Of a DNA stretch of 5,560 nt, positions 4,754-5,560 are shown piece after piece (position 1 is the first letter of the stretch; each line of letters starts with the position of its first letter). Origin of the DNA: Methanoregula sp. Its GTDB lineage: Archaea > Halobacteriota > Methanomicrobia > Methanomicrobiales > Methanospirillaceae. The position numbers and the translations under genes are program-made. The notes under the pieces were generated by a model. That model worked only from the letters and a program-made list of their open reading frames with translations, was not told where the DNA came from and made no database searches. Where the stretch lies: positions 1 through 5,560 of the forward strand of contig DUHF01000103.1 in NCBI GenBank assembly GCA_013331015.1, written 5' to 3'.

Positions 4754-5560
4754 TCAGCGGATATGGCGACGATAGTAGAGCACCAGCAACAGGGCGATCA
4801 CGACAGTAACGATCGCTAATTTTGGCCAGTCGAATTCATTCCGGGGGCTCTTTATTGCAGGAGCCCAGTCATCATCGAAGACATCACCGAAGTACCGGGC
4901 AACGCCCGGATGGTCGATGATAACTCCTGCTTCCCGGTTGAAATTCGGAGAGTTACGGTTCCAGTTGATACTGCTGACCAGGACTTTTTGGTCGTCCACG
5001 ATAACACCCTTGTTATGGATCTTATCCAGTTCCGTTGTGGTGAGATCCGCGCACCGCGCCTCAAGCGGGATCTGTTCGACCATGGCAATCCAGTTGATCA
5101 GGGCAACCATCTCGTCATTATCCGCGGTATCCTCCGTGTTATACCAGTAGGAATCCAGAAGAACCCGTACGTTAACCCCGCGCCGTGACGCATTGATGGC
5201 TGCCGCAAGATACGGGTTGAGCGTGAGGGGTGTTTCGTTCGTGATGTACGCCTGCTCGATCTCGATCTTGTTTTTAGCGGATCCGATAAGGTCCAGGATC
5301 TCCCGGCTGGTATCCGGGGCGATGACCGGCCGGACAGATGCGCCGGCAAACTGCATGGGCAAAAATTCACTCCGGCGTTTTTGCAAGGGAGGGGATTCAT
5401 CATTTCCCGGTGTTCCCGGATAAGGTTTAACCGATCCATCGTTGAGATCGAACATGAATACCGAGATGAAATAGCGGGCAAGATCCGGATCCTCAAGGTA
5501 CACCCCCCACCCCCGGTTCCCGCTCATCCCATCCGGGGGAAACCCGCTGTACTTGAAATT
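4754..5560 (-). CDS. phospholipase-D-like (HKD) protein with C-terminal membrane anchor (N-terminus cut by window edge)
   Basis: The open frame continues to the right edge with no stop. Residues upstream of the internal ATG at 5527 (NFKYSGFPPDG) run into GNRGWGVYLEDPDLARYF, the end of a first PLD domain, so that ATG is not the real start and the first HKD motif lies outside the window. The second PLD domain is complete. It has HNKGVIVD (HxKx4D; His codon at 5015-5017), then SSINWNRNS in place of the usual GSxN, and NREAGVIIDHPGVARYFGDVF. The C-terminus (about 4757-4834) is one hydrophobic helix ending YYRRHIR. The positive-inside rule would put the catalytic part outside the cell. Members of the superfamily act on phospholipids (hydrolysis, transfer, cardiolipin synthesis) or on nucleic acids; the substrate cannot be read here. 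The gene is convergent with the regulator pair, so no co-transcription is expected. Confidence 0.88.
   Translation of the reverse strand, partial: NFKYSGFPPDGMSGNRGWGVYLEDPDLARYFISVFMFDLNDGSVKPYPGTPGNDESPPLQKRRSEFLPMQFAGASVRPVIAPDTSREILDLIGSAKNKIEIEQAYITNETPLTLNPYLAAAINASRRGVNVRVLLDSYWYNTEDTADNDEMVALINWIAMVEQIPLEARCADLTTTELDKIHNKGVIVDDQKVLVSSINWNRNSPNFNREAGVIIDHPGVARYFGDVFDDDWAPAIKSPRNEFDWPKLAIVTVVIALLLVLYYRRHIR

Overview
The window reads as a chromosomal segment of a methanogenic archaeon, most likely Methanomicrobiales (Methanoregula-like). This is inferred from family resemblance, not from a search. The evidence is an archaeal CDKAL1/MiaB-type tRNA methylthiotransferase, an archaeal aspartate dehydrogenase next to nadC, a small archaeal-type HTH regulator with a C-terminal CxxC, AT-rich TATA-like boxes about 27 bp before start codons, T-tract terminators, and a general lack of strong Shine-Dalgarno sites. 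I see no phage, insertion sequence, CRISPR, rRNA or tRNA gene.

Layout: (1) 1-1196, minus strand: tRNA methylthiotransferase running off the left edge, so its C-terminus is missing. (2) 1197-1277: 81-bp divergent promoter region. (3) 1278-2885, plus strand: nadX and nadC, 15 bp apart, supplying the first and third steps of NAD synthesis from aspartate; nadA is not in the window. A cluster of T-tracts follows. (4) 3031-3654, plus strand: a HEAT-repeat scaffold protein with an exact 31-residue period, with its own TATA-like box and a terminal T8 tract. (5) 3705-4067, minus strand: a small membrane-anchored OB-fold protein, convergent with the HEAT gene. (6) 4068-4137: a 70-bp divergent control region holding a shared TATA-like box and a perfect 23-bp palindrome. 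(7) 4138-4712, plus strand: two small DNA-binding proteins overlapping by ATGA, a MarR-like winged helix followed by a Cys-containing HTH protein. (8) 4754-5560, minus strand: a phospholipase-D-like protein with a C-terminal membrane anchor, running off the right edge.

Most of the window is ordinary core metabolism and tRNA modification. The part most worth a second look is 4068-4712, where two translationally coupled regulators sit behind a perfect palindromic operator candidate and diverge from a membrane OB-fold protein. This looks like a compact, self-regulated and possibly redox- or metal-responsive unit. The functional link is inference; the sequence shows only the arrangement, the palindrome and the cysteines.
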